Assembly (NCBI RefSeq): GCF_903969135.1 | Contig: NZ_LR824569.1 | Coordinates: 4,299,001-4,363,000, forward strand | Reading direction: 5' to 3' | Source: Chryseobacterium sp. JV274 | Lineage (GTDB): Bacteria; Bacteroidota; Bacteroidia; Flavobacteriales; Weeksellaceae | Length of the DNA stretch: 64,000 bases | In this document: positions 25,301-32,383 of the stretch, one piece after another | How positions within the stretch are numbered: the stretch's first letter is position 1 | Layout of the letters: every line of letters starts with the position of its first letter | Made by a program: the position numbers and the translations under genes | The notes under the pieces: generated by a model | Told to the model about the DNA's origin: nothing | Database searches by the model: none | Seen by the model: the letters and a program-made list of their open reading frames with translations, nothing else

Positions 25301-25772
25301 TGTTACGGAAGCTCCGGAGACTGCGAGCCAGTTTTTGAAACAGCGTTTCCGCTGGACTTACGGAATCATGCAGATGTTCTGGAAACAGAGACAGACTTTC
25401 CTTAACCCCAAATATAAAGGATTGGGACTTTGGGCAATGCCGAATATTTTATTATTCCAATATATTATTCCATTTTTCTCACCGCTGGCAGATGTGATTA
25501 TGTTCTTTGGAATTTTGTCCGGTAACGGAGATAAAATATTTACCTATTATCTGATCTTCCTTTTGGTGGATGCTTCCTTAGCTTTAGTGGCATTCATTAT
25601 GCAGCGTGAAAAACTGATCAATCTGCTGTATATTATTCCGCAGAGATTCGGATATAGATGGCTGATGTATATTGTTTTGTTTAAAAGTTTAAGAAAGGCA
25701 TTGAAAGGCGAAATGCAGTCCTGGGGATTCCTGAAAAGAACCGGAAATGTAAAAGAGATAGCAACTTCTTAA
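22374..25772 (+). CDS. Three-domain GH18-like hydrolase / polysaccharide deacetylase / family 2 glycosyltransferase
   Basis: A 1132-aa protein starting at a GTG. One membrane segment (about residues 25-43) is followed by a GH18-like domain (about 115-430) with GINIDFED at 220-227, where Glu226 is in the position of the catalytic acid. Next comes a CE4 deacetylase domain (about 480-700) with LTFDDGPDE near 500, HTFTH near 551 for metal binding, FRAPYN and ILLHDAGG. Two membrane segments follow (about 710-750), then a GT2 synthase domain (about 770-1000) with SIIVPAYNEE, MVDDGS, DAD, AEDCD and QRFRW, and finally more membrane segments. The set of activities (polymerise, deacetylate, cleave an N-acetylhexosamine polymer) parallels separate Pga/Ica proteins. 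A single-chain machine for an exopolysaccharide is inferred. Confidence 0.92.
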   Translation: MEDSKQIFQTNSRKRWKSVQWGSRIFIFVGILLLLALGLMMTLDRSPKIPFKEDYKAVITANKPYLQENKISKEYKGFRSFISEKTIHTNLDKIQKARAERYKNQNRNWAQFPGGIRSAFYVAWDPQSLMSLKRNIRHVNLVFPEWFFLDPKTGDLKTNVDPEGYKVIKRTGVAAMPMLSNNSDQEFHSEGIVKVLNDPQKRSHLIQKLTQQCKKYHFKGINIDFEDMNLDSDENLIAFMKELSETFKKNQLLVTMDIMTDNDDYNIPRLNPYVDYFVLMAYDEYSAGSDAGPVSSQKWIEEQTGKIVKQTSPQKIILGLGAYGYDWSSNKDDNTSVTYMQAITKASASKAVIDFNDNTFNLNYSYTDSKNLTHTVFFNDAASIFNTMRFSSEYPLAGTALWRLGSEDSRVWNFYDKDLTFAGLSKLNLKNLENVKGQTMVDYIGDGEVLDVLNTPHDGKIALEIDPKEKIITDENYITYPSSYEVKKYGSAPQKELVLTFDDGPDETYTPQILDVLSKYHVPAAFFLVGLNAEKNLPLVKRIYREGHEIGNHTFTHENVAKVSPERALLELKLTRLLIECVTGHSTILFRAPYNADSEPTTSEEIIPVALARQQNYLDIGENIDPEDWQPGIKADEIVKRVMAGLKLQRGNIILLHDAGGDTREETVKALKILIPTLQKQGYHFTNLTSILHKTRSELMPEVPKTKSYYIMQLNLVLATVIYGISHFLVALFTIFIVLGLIRLLLMVYWAFKERKKEKKLGGFPVLESYPKVSIIVPAYNEEVNIVSSLQNLLKQTYPNFNIIMVDDGSKDSTYEKVLEAFPGHPKMKILTKTNGGKATALNFGISQTDAEYVVCIDADTKLQQDAVKYLVARFLNSNPEEKIAAVAGNVKVGNRVNWLTRWQAIEYTTSQNFDRLAYANINAITVIPGAIGAFRRAVILEAGGYSSDTLAEDCDITVKILKAGYTVANENRAVAVTEAPETASQFLKQRFRWTYGIMQMFWKQRQTFLNPKYKGLGLWAMPNILLFQYIIPFFSPLADVIMFFGILSGNGDKIFTYYLIFLLVDASLALVAFIMQREKLINLLYIIPQRFGYRWLMYIVLFKSLRKALKGEMQSWGFLKRTGNVKEIATS

Positions 25773-25797
25773 GAAGCCGGGAAGCCGGAAGAATGAG

Positions 25798-25833
25798 GCT
25801 GGAAGTTATTGTATGATTTTCATAACTTCCAGC
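25798..25833. terminator. Hairpin after the GH18/CE4/GT2 gene
   Basis: Stem GCTGGAAGTTAT (25798-25809) with 25822-25833, embedded in low-complexity GGAAGC/GCTTCC words. It may terminate transcription but has no long T run, so it may equally be a small intergenic palindrome. Confidence 0.5.
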
Positions 25834-25959
25834 TTCCTTCTCCCAGCTTCCATCTTTTATAAATTTTTATAATGCTGTAATGTTATTTGTTTAAATTTGT
25901 TTTCATAAAAAGTAACAAATACGAAATAAATCATACCTATTCTAAAAATTGTTATCATA

Positions 25960-28017
25960 ATGAAAAAAATAACGCTTTCTTTGTTTTTAATAGCAGGGAT
26001 TTGTACTCAGACTACCATGAGCGCACAAGCTAAAACTGCTAAAGTAGCAGTGAACAATACAGACAAAGGTTTAGACCTTAGCTTGATGGACACTTCGGTG
26101 CGTCCTCAGGATGATTTTTACAACTATGTGAGTGGAACCTGGATGAAAACTGCCAAAATTCCATCTGATAAACCAACTTGGGGAAGCTTCAACAAACTGG
26201 CTGAGGACACGGATAACAATTCCATGACAATCCTGAACTCTCTTCTGAAAGATAAATTTGCTGACGGAAGTGAAGGTAAAAAAATCCAGGATCTCTATGC
26301 TACTTACATGAACATGGAGAAGAGAAATGCAGACGGAATCAAACCTATCCAGGAAAATCTGAATAAGATTGATGCTATTAAAAACATGGCTGATCTTCAG
26401 AACTACCTTACTTCTGTAACGAAAGAAGGAGAAAATGTTTTTTACGGATGGGGAGTAGATGCAGACCTTAAAGATTCTAAAATGAACGCGGTTTATTTAG
26501 GAAATGCTTCTTTAGGTTTAGGAAGAGATTACTATCAGAAAGTAAACGAAAAAAATACAGAAGCAATTGCTGAATATCAGAAATATGTAGCTTCAATGCT
26601 AAAAGAATTAGGGTACAAAAATGCTGATGAAGCAGCAAAAGGTATCGTAAATTATGAAAAAAGCATCGCACAGACTTATCTGACAAACGAGCAGAGCCGT
26701 GATAACACACTTCAGTACAATCCTAAGACGATGGCTGAACTTTCTGCTCTGGTAAAAAATGTAGATCTTCCAGGATATCTTAAAAAAGTTGGAGTAAATT
26801 CTGACAAAGTAATTATCAGTGAATTAGGATTCTATAAAAACTTCGATAAATTAGTGAATGCTCAGAATCTTTCTGTAATCAAAGATTATCTGAAATTCCA
26901 CATGATCCACGGAAGTGCTTCTTACTTAAGTGAAAACTTAGGGAACATGAAATTTGCTTTCTATGGTAAATATCTTAGAGGACAGCAGGAACAAAGAGCT
27001 CTTAACAAAAGAGGTTTTGAATTGATCAACGGTTCTTTAGGAGAAGCTTTCGGAAAATTATATGTTGAGAAATATTTCCCTGCTGAAGCTAAAGCTCAGA
27101 TGGTAGAATTGATCGATTATTTAAAGAAAAGTTTCGCAGTTCATATCAACAACTTAGCTTGGATGTCTTCTACAACTAAGGAAAAAGCAATGCAGAAACT
27201 GAATAAGTTTACGGTAAAAGTTGCTTATCCGGACAAATGGAAAGACTATTCAAAATTAAATATCCTTTCTGAAGCAAATGGTGGAAACCTGTATAAAAAC
27301 CTTCAGAACATTGGAGAATGGCAGTACAATAAAGATTTAGCTAAAATCGGTAAGCCAGTGGATAAAACAGAATGGGGAATGACTCCACAGACTGTAAATG
27401 CATATTACAACCCGGTAAACAACGAGATTGTATTCCCTGCTGCTATCCTTCAGCCGCCATTCTTTAACCCTAAAGCTGATGCTGCTGTAAACTTCGGAGG
27501 TATTGGTGCCGTTATTGGTCACGAAATGAGCCACGGATTTGATGATTCAGGAGCACAGTTCGATGCTGATGGTAACTTAGTAGACTGGTGGACTCCGGAA
27601 GATAAAGCGAACTTTGAAAAGGCAACAAAAGCTCTTGCTTCTCAGTATGACAAATACGAGCCTGTAAAAGGAACTTTTGTAAATGGTACTTTCACAAACG
27701 GTGAAAATATCGCTGACTTAGGAGGAGTGAATATCGCTTATGATGCTCTTCAAATGTATTTAAAAGACAAAGGAAACCCAGGAAAAATTAGTGGATTCTC
27801 TCAGGATCAGAGATTCTTCCTAAGCTGGGCAACGGTTTGGAGAACATTATCTAGTGAGAAATATATGGTAAATCAGGTGAAAACTGATCCGCACTCTCCG
27901 GGATACTTCAGAAGTTTTGGTCCGCTTATCAACGTTGATGCCTTCTATAAAGCATTCGACGTGAAAAAAGGAGACAAATTATACAAAACTCCGGAAGAAA
28001 GAATCAAAATCTGGTAA
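25960..28017 (+). CDS. M13 family zinc metallopeptidase, secreted form
   Basis: A 685-aa neprilysin/PepO-type endopeptidase. It has a Sec signal peptide (residues 1-25, ending MSAQA) and the M13 N-terminal domain opening with DTSVRPQDDFYNYVSGTW (about 50-67). The catalytic C-terminal domain carries the zinc site HEMSH near residue 520 (VIGHEMSHGFDDSG), the third ligand in ENIADLGG, and the conserved end PHSPGYFRSFGPLIN...RIKIW. The substrate-positioning NAYYNP motif is also present. It cleaves short peptides outside the cytoplasm. A close paralogue follows at 28357 in the same direction but behind a terminator and a repeat, so the two appear separately transcribed. Confidence 0.96.
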   Translation: MKKITLSLFLIAGICTQTTMSAQAKTAKVAVNNTDKGLDLSLMDTSVRPQDDFYNYVSGTWMKTAKIPSDKPTWGSFNKLAEDTDNNSMTILNSLLKDKFADGSEGKKIQDLYATYMNMEKRNADGIKPIQENLNKIDAIKNMADLQNYLTSVTKEGENVFYGWGVDADLKDSKMNAVYLGNASLGLGRDYYQKVNEKNTEAIAEYQKYVASMLKELGYKNADEAAKGIVNYEKSIAQTYLTNEQSRDNTLQYNPKTMAELSALVKNVDLPGYLKKVGVNSDKVIISELGFYKNFDKLVNAQNLSVIKDYLKFHMIHGSASYLSENLGNMKFAFYGKYLRGQQEQRALNKRGFELINGSLGEAFGKLYVEKYFPAEAKAQMVELIDYLKKSFAVHINNLAWMSSTTKEKAMQKLNKFTVKVAYPDKWKDYSKLNILSEANGGNLYKNLQNIGEWQYNKDLAKIGKPVDKTEWGMTPQTVNAYYNPVNNEIVFPAAILQPPFFNPKADAAVNFGGIGAVIGHEMSHGFDDSGAQFDADGNLVDWWTPEDKANFEKATKALASQYDKYEPVKGTFVNGTFTNGENIADLGGVNIAYDALQMYLKDKGNPGKISGFSQDQRFFLSWATVWRTLSSEKYMVNQVKTDPHSPGYFRSFGPLINVDAFYKAFDVKKGDKLYKTPEERIKIW

Positions 28018-28024
28018 AAATAAC

Positions 28025-28046
28025 AACCGCTCAGCAATGGGCGGTT
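28025..28046 (+). terminator. Terminator of the first M13 gene
   Basis: A 9-bp stem (28025-28033 with 28038-28046, one G-U) around GCAA, then a T-rich run. It is nearly the same as the lipA terminator. Confidence 0.8.
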
Positions 28047-28052
28047 TTGTTT

Positions 28053-28182
28053 TTTAGGTAGCAGGTGAATAGGGTTTAGGGATTAGGGAATCGGATGAGT
28101 TATATTTGTCGTAGTATCTTCCATCATTCCCATCCTTTGGAGGGGTGTCAAAAATTCCTTGAATTTTTGACGGGGTGGTCTA
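28053..28182. repeat. Composite intergenic repeat, copy 3
   Basis: Right after the terminator comes TTAGGTAGCAG, then TTTAGGGATTAGGGA words and, at 28136-28182, the element with GGGGTGTCAAAAATTC and TTTTTGACGGGGTGG. The order and spacing match copy 1 behind lipA. Together with the terminator it fills most of the 339-bp gap between the two M13 genes; the rest (28183-28356) is AT-rich with TATATTTG and TAAGTTTG boxes at 28317-28333. Confidence 0.75.
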
Positions 28183-28356
28183 CAACAATGTCATTTTCCA
28201 CCCACATTTCAAAAGAACACCCAAAAACTTCAAACCTTAAACTCAAAACTTTAAATTTTTAACCTTAAATCTCTATTCAGATATAAATATCACTCATCAC
28301 ATATCATTAAAGTTTGTATATTTGATAAGTTTGTGTAAAATCAAAAATAATCTTTA

Positions 28357-30453
28357 ATGAAAAAGCTAAATATTGGAATACTTGCCCTTTCAGGTATTGT
28401 ATTTCTTAATTCGTGTGGTGCAGCAAAGACTGCAGGGACAGAGAATAAAACAGAAGCTGCAGCAAAAGTGGCTGAACCGGTAAAAGAAGAAGCAAAAGAA
28501 GAGGGAATCAATTTATCGTATATGGATACCAGTGTCCGTCCACAGGATGACTTTTTTAGCTATGTAAACGGAAATTGGGTGAAAACTACTCAGATTCCTT
28601 CTGATAAAGCAAACTGGGGTTCTTTCAATGCTTTGAGAGAAAACGTAGATGATGCTTCATTAGATATATTAAACAAAATCCTTACAGAATCATATCCGGC
28701 CGGATCAGAAGGACAGAAAATCCAGAATTTGTATGCCTCTTTTATGGATACCAATAAGAGAAATGCAGAAGGACTCGCTCCTATCAAAGCTGATCTTGCC
28801 AAAGTAGATGCCATTAAAAGCCTTAATGATCTTCAGAAATACCTGTTGGATGCTACAAAATTGGGAGACAACTCTTTCTATGGATGGAGAGTAGGTGCTG
28901 ATATGAAGAACTCCAATATGAATGCAGTATATCTTGGCGGTCCGGATTTAGGTTTGGGAAGAGATTATTATCAGAAAGTAAACGAGGCCAATACCAAAAC
29001 ACTGGCAGAATATCAGGCATACGTTGGAAAGCTATTCGGAGTTTTAGGATATAAAAATTCTCCACAGGCTGCACAGAATGTGGTAGATTTTGAAAAACAG
29101 CTTGCTAATTATCTATTGACTCTTGAGCAAAACAGAGATGCCAATTTAAGATACAACCCTAAAAATGTATCAGAATTGTCTGGTCTGGTTAAAAATGTTG
29201 ACCTTGCAAAATATCTTAAGGATGCCGGAGTAAATACAGACAGAGTAATCATTGGTGAACTGAAGTACTACCAGAATATGGATCAGTTTGTAACGCAGAA
29301 AAACCTTCCTTTACTGAAAGACTATCTGAAATATCATATCATCAATGGAAATGCAAGCAACCTGAATGACAGCCTGGAGCAGATCAGATTTGACTTCTAT
29401 GCTAAATATTTGCAGGGTCAGAAAGAACAGCGCCCAATGAACAAAAGAGGACTTACTCTTGTAAATGGTGTTCTTGGAGAAGCTTTCGGAAAATTATATG
29501 TTGACAAATATTTCACTCCTGAAGCTAAAAAGCAGATGGAAACGTATATTGATTACCTTTTAAAATCATTCAAAACACATATCGCCAATATAGACTGGAT
29601 GTCTCCTGAAACCAAAGTGAAAGCTCAGGAAAAACTATCCAAGTTTACCGTGAAAATTGCTTACCCTGATAAATGGAAAGATTATACACAGTTAAAAGTA
29701 GAATCTCCAAAAGAGGGAGCAACATTATATTCTAACCTTCAGAATGTAGCAGCATGGCAGTATCAGAGAAGTTTAGATAAAGTAGGAAAACCTGTGGACA
29801 AAACAGAATGGGGAATGTCTCCACAAACGGTAAATGCATACTACAGTGGATCAAACAACGAAATTGTTTTCCCTGCAGCTATTCTTCAACCGCCTTTCTA
29901 CAATCCTAAAGCTGATGCAGCAGTGAATTTCGGAGGTATTGGTGCCGTTATCGGTCACGAAATTTCTCACGGATTTGACGACAGCGGTTCCCGTTTCGAT
30001 GGAGATGGTAACCTTAATAACTGGTGGAGTGATGCAGACCGTAAAAACTTTGATGCAAAAGTAGGTCAGCTGGCAGCTCAGTACAGCGCTTATGAGCCTG
30101 TAAAAGGAAGTTTCGTAAACGGTAAATTTACAAGCGGTGAAAACATCGGTGACTTAGGTGGAGTAGCGGTGGCTTATGACGCGCTGCAGATGTATTTAAA
30201 AGATAAAGGAAATCCAGGTAAGATCAGCGGGTTCACTCAGGATCAGAGATTCTTTATGAGCTGGGCAACCGTCTGGAGAACAAAAGCTACCGATCAGTAT
30301 ATGATCAATCAGGTGAAAACAGACCCGCACTCTCCGGGAATGTTCAGAGCTTTCGGGCCACTGGTAAACCAGGATTCATTCATCAAAGCATTTGATATCA
30401 AACCGGGAGACAAATTATATAAAGCTCCTCAGGACAGAATAAAAATCTGGTAA
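28357..30453 (+). CDS. M13 family zinc metallopeptidase, lipoprotein form
   Basis: A 698-aa paralogue of the preceding gene. Here the N-terminus is a lipoprotein signal (MKKLNIGILALSGIVFLNSC, Cys20) followed by an Ala/Glu/Lys-rich linker (21-50), so this copy should be membrane-anchored. The M13 body begins with DTSVRPQDDFFSYVNGNW, with the zinc motif HEISH near residue 534 (VIGHEISHGFDDSG), GENIGDLGG and the C-terminal PHSPGMFRAFGPLVN...RIKIW. All catalytic elements are intact. The pair arose by tandem duplication; the different export signals suggest one soluble and one anchored enzyme. Confidence 0.96.
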   Translation: MKKLNIGILALSGIVFLNSCGAAKTAGTENKTEAAAKVAEPVKEEAKEEGINLSYMDTSVRPQDDFFSYVNGNWVKTTQIPSDKANWGSFNALRENVDDASLDILNKILTESYPAGSEGQKIQNLYASFMDTNKRNAEGLAPIKADLAKVDAIKSLNDLQKYLLDATKLGDNSFYGWRVGADMKNSNMNAVYLGGPDLGLGRDYYQKVNEANTKTLAEYQAYVGKLFGVLGYKNSPQAAQNVVDFEKQLANYLLTLEQNRDANLRYNPKNVSELSGLVKNVDLAKYLKDAGVNTDRVIIGELKYYQNMDQFVTQKNLPLLKDYLKYHIINGNASNLNDSLEQIRFDFYAKYLQGQKEQRPMNKRGLTLVNGVLGEAFGKLYVDKYFTPEAKKQMETYIDYLLKSFKTHIANIDWMSPETKVKAQEKLSKFTVKIAYPDKWKDYTQLKVESPKEGATLYSNLQNVAAWQYQRSLDKVGKPVDKTEWGMSPQTVNAYYSGSNNEIVFPAAILQPPFYNPKADAAVNFGGIGAVIGHEISHGFDDSGSRFDGDGNLNNWWSDADRKNFDAKVGQLAAQYSAYEPVKGSFVNGKFTSGENIGDLGGVAVAYDALQMYLKDKGNPGKISGFTQDQRFFMSWATVWRTKATDQYMINQVKTDPHSPGMFRAFGPLVNQDSFIKAFDIKPGDKLYKAPQDRIKIW

Positions 30454-30479
30454 TTTTACCTTAAATTGTTAGAAAAGAA

Positions 30480-30512
30480 AGAATCCGTCTCACATTGGTT
30501 GGGGCGGATTCT
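30480..30512. terminator. Bidirectional terminator
   Basis: GAATCCG (30481-30487) pairs with CGGATTC (30505-30511), extended by G-U pairs, and is flanked by A- and T-rich runs. It lies between the convergent M13 gene and the gene at 30517. Confidence 0.75.
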
Positions 30513-30516
30513 CTTT

Positions 30517-31563
30517 TTAATATTCTTTCTTATAATTCCGGAGAACAAATTTTATTCCTGTTTCTATAATATCTCCCATTGTTTTACAATACTTGAAATT
30601 GATATCATAAGTGAGTTTTTGTAAAGCAGTCTTTAGTTCTGTAACATTGGCTTCCGGTGCAATATTATCTTTTTTCATAATAGAAATGAGCTCATCGAAT
30701 CTGTTTTGGCTGCTCGTCACTCTTTTTACGATTTGTGAACGGACCTCCTTACGGTATTGCTCTATAGAACTGGGCTTCAGTTTTTCCAGTACCATATTCA
30801 CCATTTGACTGTTTTCTTTGAAATACTGTGGAAGATAAACTTTCAGATTTCCCTCATAAGACTGCTGGTCAAAATCAATGGGGCGGATTCTGTAAATGAC
30901 CTGGTCAAAATCATGTATGGGAATCACAACATAATTATAAGACCTCATATCACCAAGAAGCCCAATAAGACAGCGCTCATTGAATTTCACAAATTCCTTG
31001 GAAATCTGTGCCTTTTCCAATTCCGTACAGTTGAACATATGCTTCTGAATAAAAACATCCCCTGGAATTCCCAAAATATGCTCTTCAATCAAAGTGTTTT
31101 TATACACCAGAAAATTAATTCGGTTGGGAGAAAGCAGGTCTTCAAGTTCCAGTCCGAATATTCGGGAAGCATCCGCCTGTTTAATATAAAAATAAGTATA
31201 ATTATCGTTAAGGATATTTCTCACCCGAACCCGGAAAGGTTTAGAATTTCCGAAAGTACAAAAGTCAATGGTATCCACTTTCAGATAAGGTAAAGTAGCG
31301 ATGTCTCCATCAGAATGAAGAAGGGTATAAATCTTATTTAAATTAGCCTCTATTTCTTTAAACTCAAATTCAGGATATAATACCCCAAGCCACAAAGTAT
31401 CTTTTCCGTCTTTATCCAGAATACTCACGCTGTCACTGAACCTTAGAAGATCTTCATACAAAAACTTAATCTTAGTAGTTCTGTTATATTTTTCCAGGTA
31501 TTGCTGTAATGCTTCTGAAGCTGGAAATATCGGTTTTCTAAACGCTATTTTTACATCTTTCAT
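30517..31563 (-). CDS. Unrecognised cytoplasmic protein
   Basis: A 348-aa soluble protein without signal peptide, membrane segment or motif I recognise. The sequence is well mixed and codon use is like core neighbours, so it is a real gene. Visible are a central segment with HNCTELEKAQISKEF-like helices after a Gly-rich turn (GIPGDVFIQKHMFN), a stretch IPIHDFDQVIYRIRPIDFDQQSYEG reminiscent of kinase-like DFD loops, and a helical, basic C-terminus (about 250-348). The HDFDQ and DFDQQSY elements might point to a degenerate protein-kinase-like or HipA-like fold, but this is weak. It is divergent from tssB, so a role with the secretion genes is possible, not shown. Confidence 0.75.
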   Translation of the reverse strand: MKDVKIAFRKPIFPASEALQQYLEKYNRTTKIKFLYEDLLRFSDSVSILDKDGKDTLWLGVLYPEFEFKEIEANLNKIYTLLHSDGDIATLPYLKVDTIDFCTFGNSKPFRVRVRNILNDNYTYFYIKQADASRIFGLELEDLLSPNRINFLVYKNTLIEEHILGIPGDVFIQKHMFNCTELEKAQISKEFVKFNERCLIGLLGDMRSYNYVVIPIHDFDQVIYRIRPIDFDQQSYEGNLKVYLPQYFKENSQMVNMVLEKLKPSSIEQYRKEVRSQIVKRVTSSQNRFDELISIMKKDNIAPEANVTELKTALQKLTYDINFKYCKTMGDIIETGIKFVLRNYKKEY

Positions 31564-31916
31564 ACACTGTTCACTTTGATTAAATATAAAGAATATTTTT
31601 TGTGTAATAACTGGGAATCCTTATTTTAACATTCATTGGATGCTTTTGTATAAGAATAAAGTGAACAAAAATTTTATTTATTTTTTCTTGAATTTTTTTA
31701 TTTATTTTTTCATAGCTTAGTGATATCGTAATATGGTGATTTTATGTTGAATAAATGTAGATAAAATTAGATGATTCAAGAAAAATCTTAGTAAAGTTTT
31801 TTATGTTACAGTTTTTTTTTAAATTTAAACACTGGATTGGTAATTTATTTGATTCATCTGTAAATTACTCAAAGACAGATCCAAACCAAAATAAGAAATC
31901 TCAAAATAACAATAAT
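31564..31916. other. AT-rich region upstream of tssB
   Basis: About 350 bp with long T runs (31670-31710) and no clear promoter; TAGCTTAG near 31715 is the nearest to a -7 box. The tssB frame is open back to 31803, but the extra 38 residues look like random AT-rich sequence, so I treat it as leader. Confidence 0.5.
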
Positions 31917-32363
31917 ATGGCAATGTTTAATTATGGTGTTGGCGGAAACGAAGTAAAAGTAGACGCTAATGAAGCTATTCAGGAAATACAGGAAAATAAA
32001 TCACTGATAGTAAGCCAACTTACAACAGAAGAGTCTTATACACCTGAAATCGTAACAGGATTAAAAACAGTGGAAGACGTTTTCAAACATTTTCAGCCTT
32101 CAATATCGGTACAACACGAAACAGAAGACGGAGGAGTGGTAGAAGAAGAATTCCGTTTTCAAAACCTTGGAGACTTTACCCCTAAAAGCCTTACTCAGAA
32201 GTCAGATTATCTGCAGCAGCTGAGCATGGAGCAGGAGCAGTACAATAAAATCGTACGTCAGCTGAAAACAAACAAAATTCTACGCAATATGCTGGAGAAC
32301 GATCAGACAAGAGCAGCGTTCATAGAAGTATTGAAAGAAGTGGCACAAGAACTTGAAAAATAA
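31917..32363 (+). CDS. tssB: T6SS contractile sheath small subunit TssB (Bacteroidetes type)
   Basis: With the ATG at 31917 the product is 148 aa, beginning MAMFNYGVGGNEVKVDANEA, the opening expected of subtype-iii sheath small subunits. An upstream in-frame ATG (31803) would add 38 low-complexity residues. The protein has the TssB layout: a beta-rich N-terminal half ending in EDVFKHFQPSISVQHETEDG and FRFQNLGDFTPKSLTQKSDYL (the conserved F-x-x-L-x-D-F-x-P motif), then a helical C-terminus that packs on TssC. TssB and TssC form the tubular sheath that contracts to fire the T6SS needle. The tssC start follows by 20 bp. Confidence 0.93.
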   Translation: MAMFNYGVGGNEVKVDANEAIQEIQENKSLIVSQLTTEESYTPEIVTGLKTVEDVFKHFQPSISVQHETEDGGVVEEEFRFQNLGDFTPKSLTQKSDYLQQLSMEQEQYNKIVRQLKTNKILRNMLENDQTRAAFIEVLKEVAQELEK

Positions 32364-32383
32364 TTAAAGACTTACATTAAATC

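Noticed and set aside
30953..30962. Another near match to the operator half-site (TCACCAAGA)
   Set aside because: Single copy within a coding region and one mismatch.
31803..31916. Longer tssB starting at 31803
   Set aside because: The extra 38 residues are AT-rich low-complexity sequence, whereas MAMFNYGVGG at 31917 is the expected family start.
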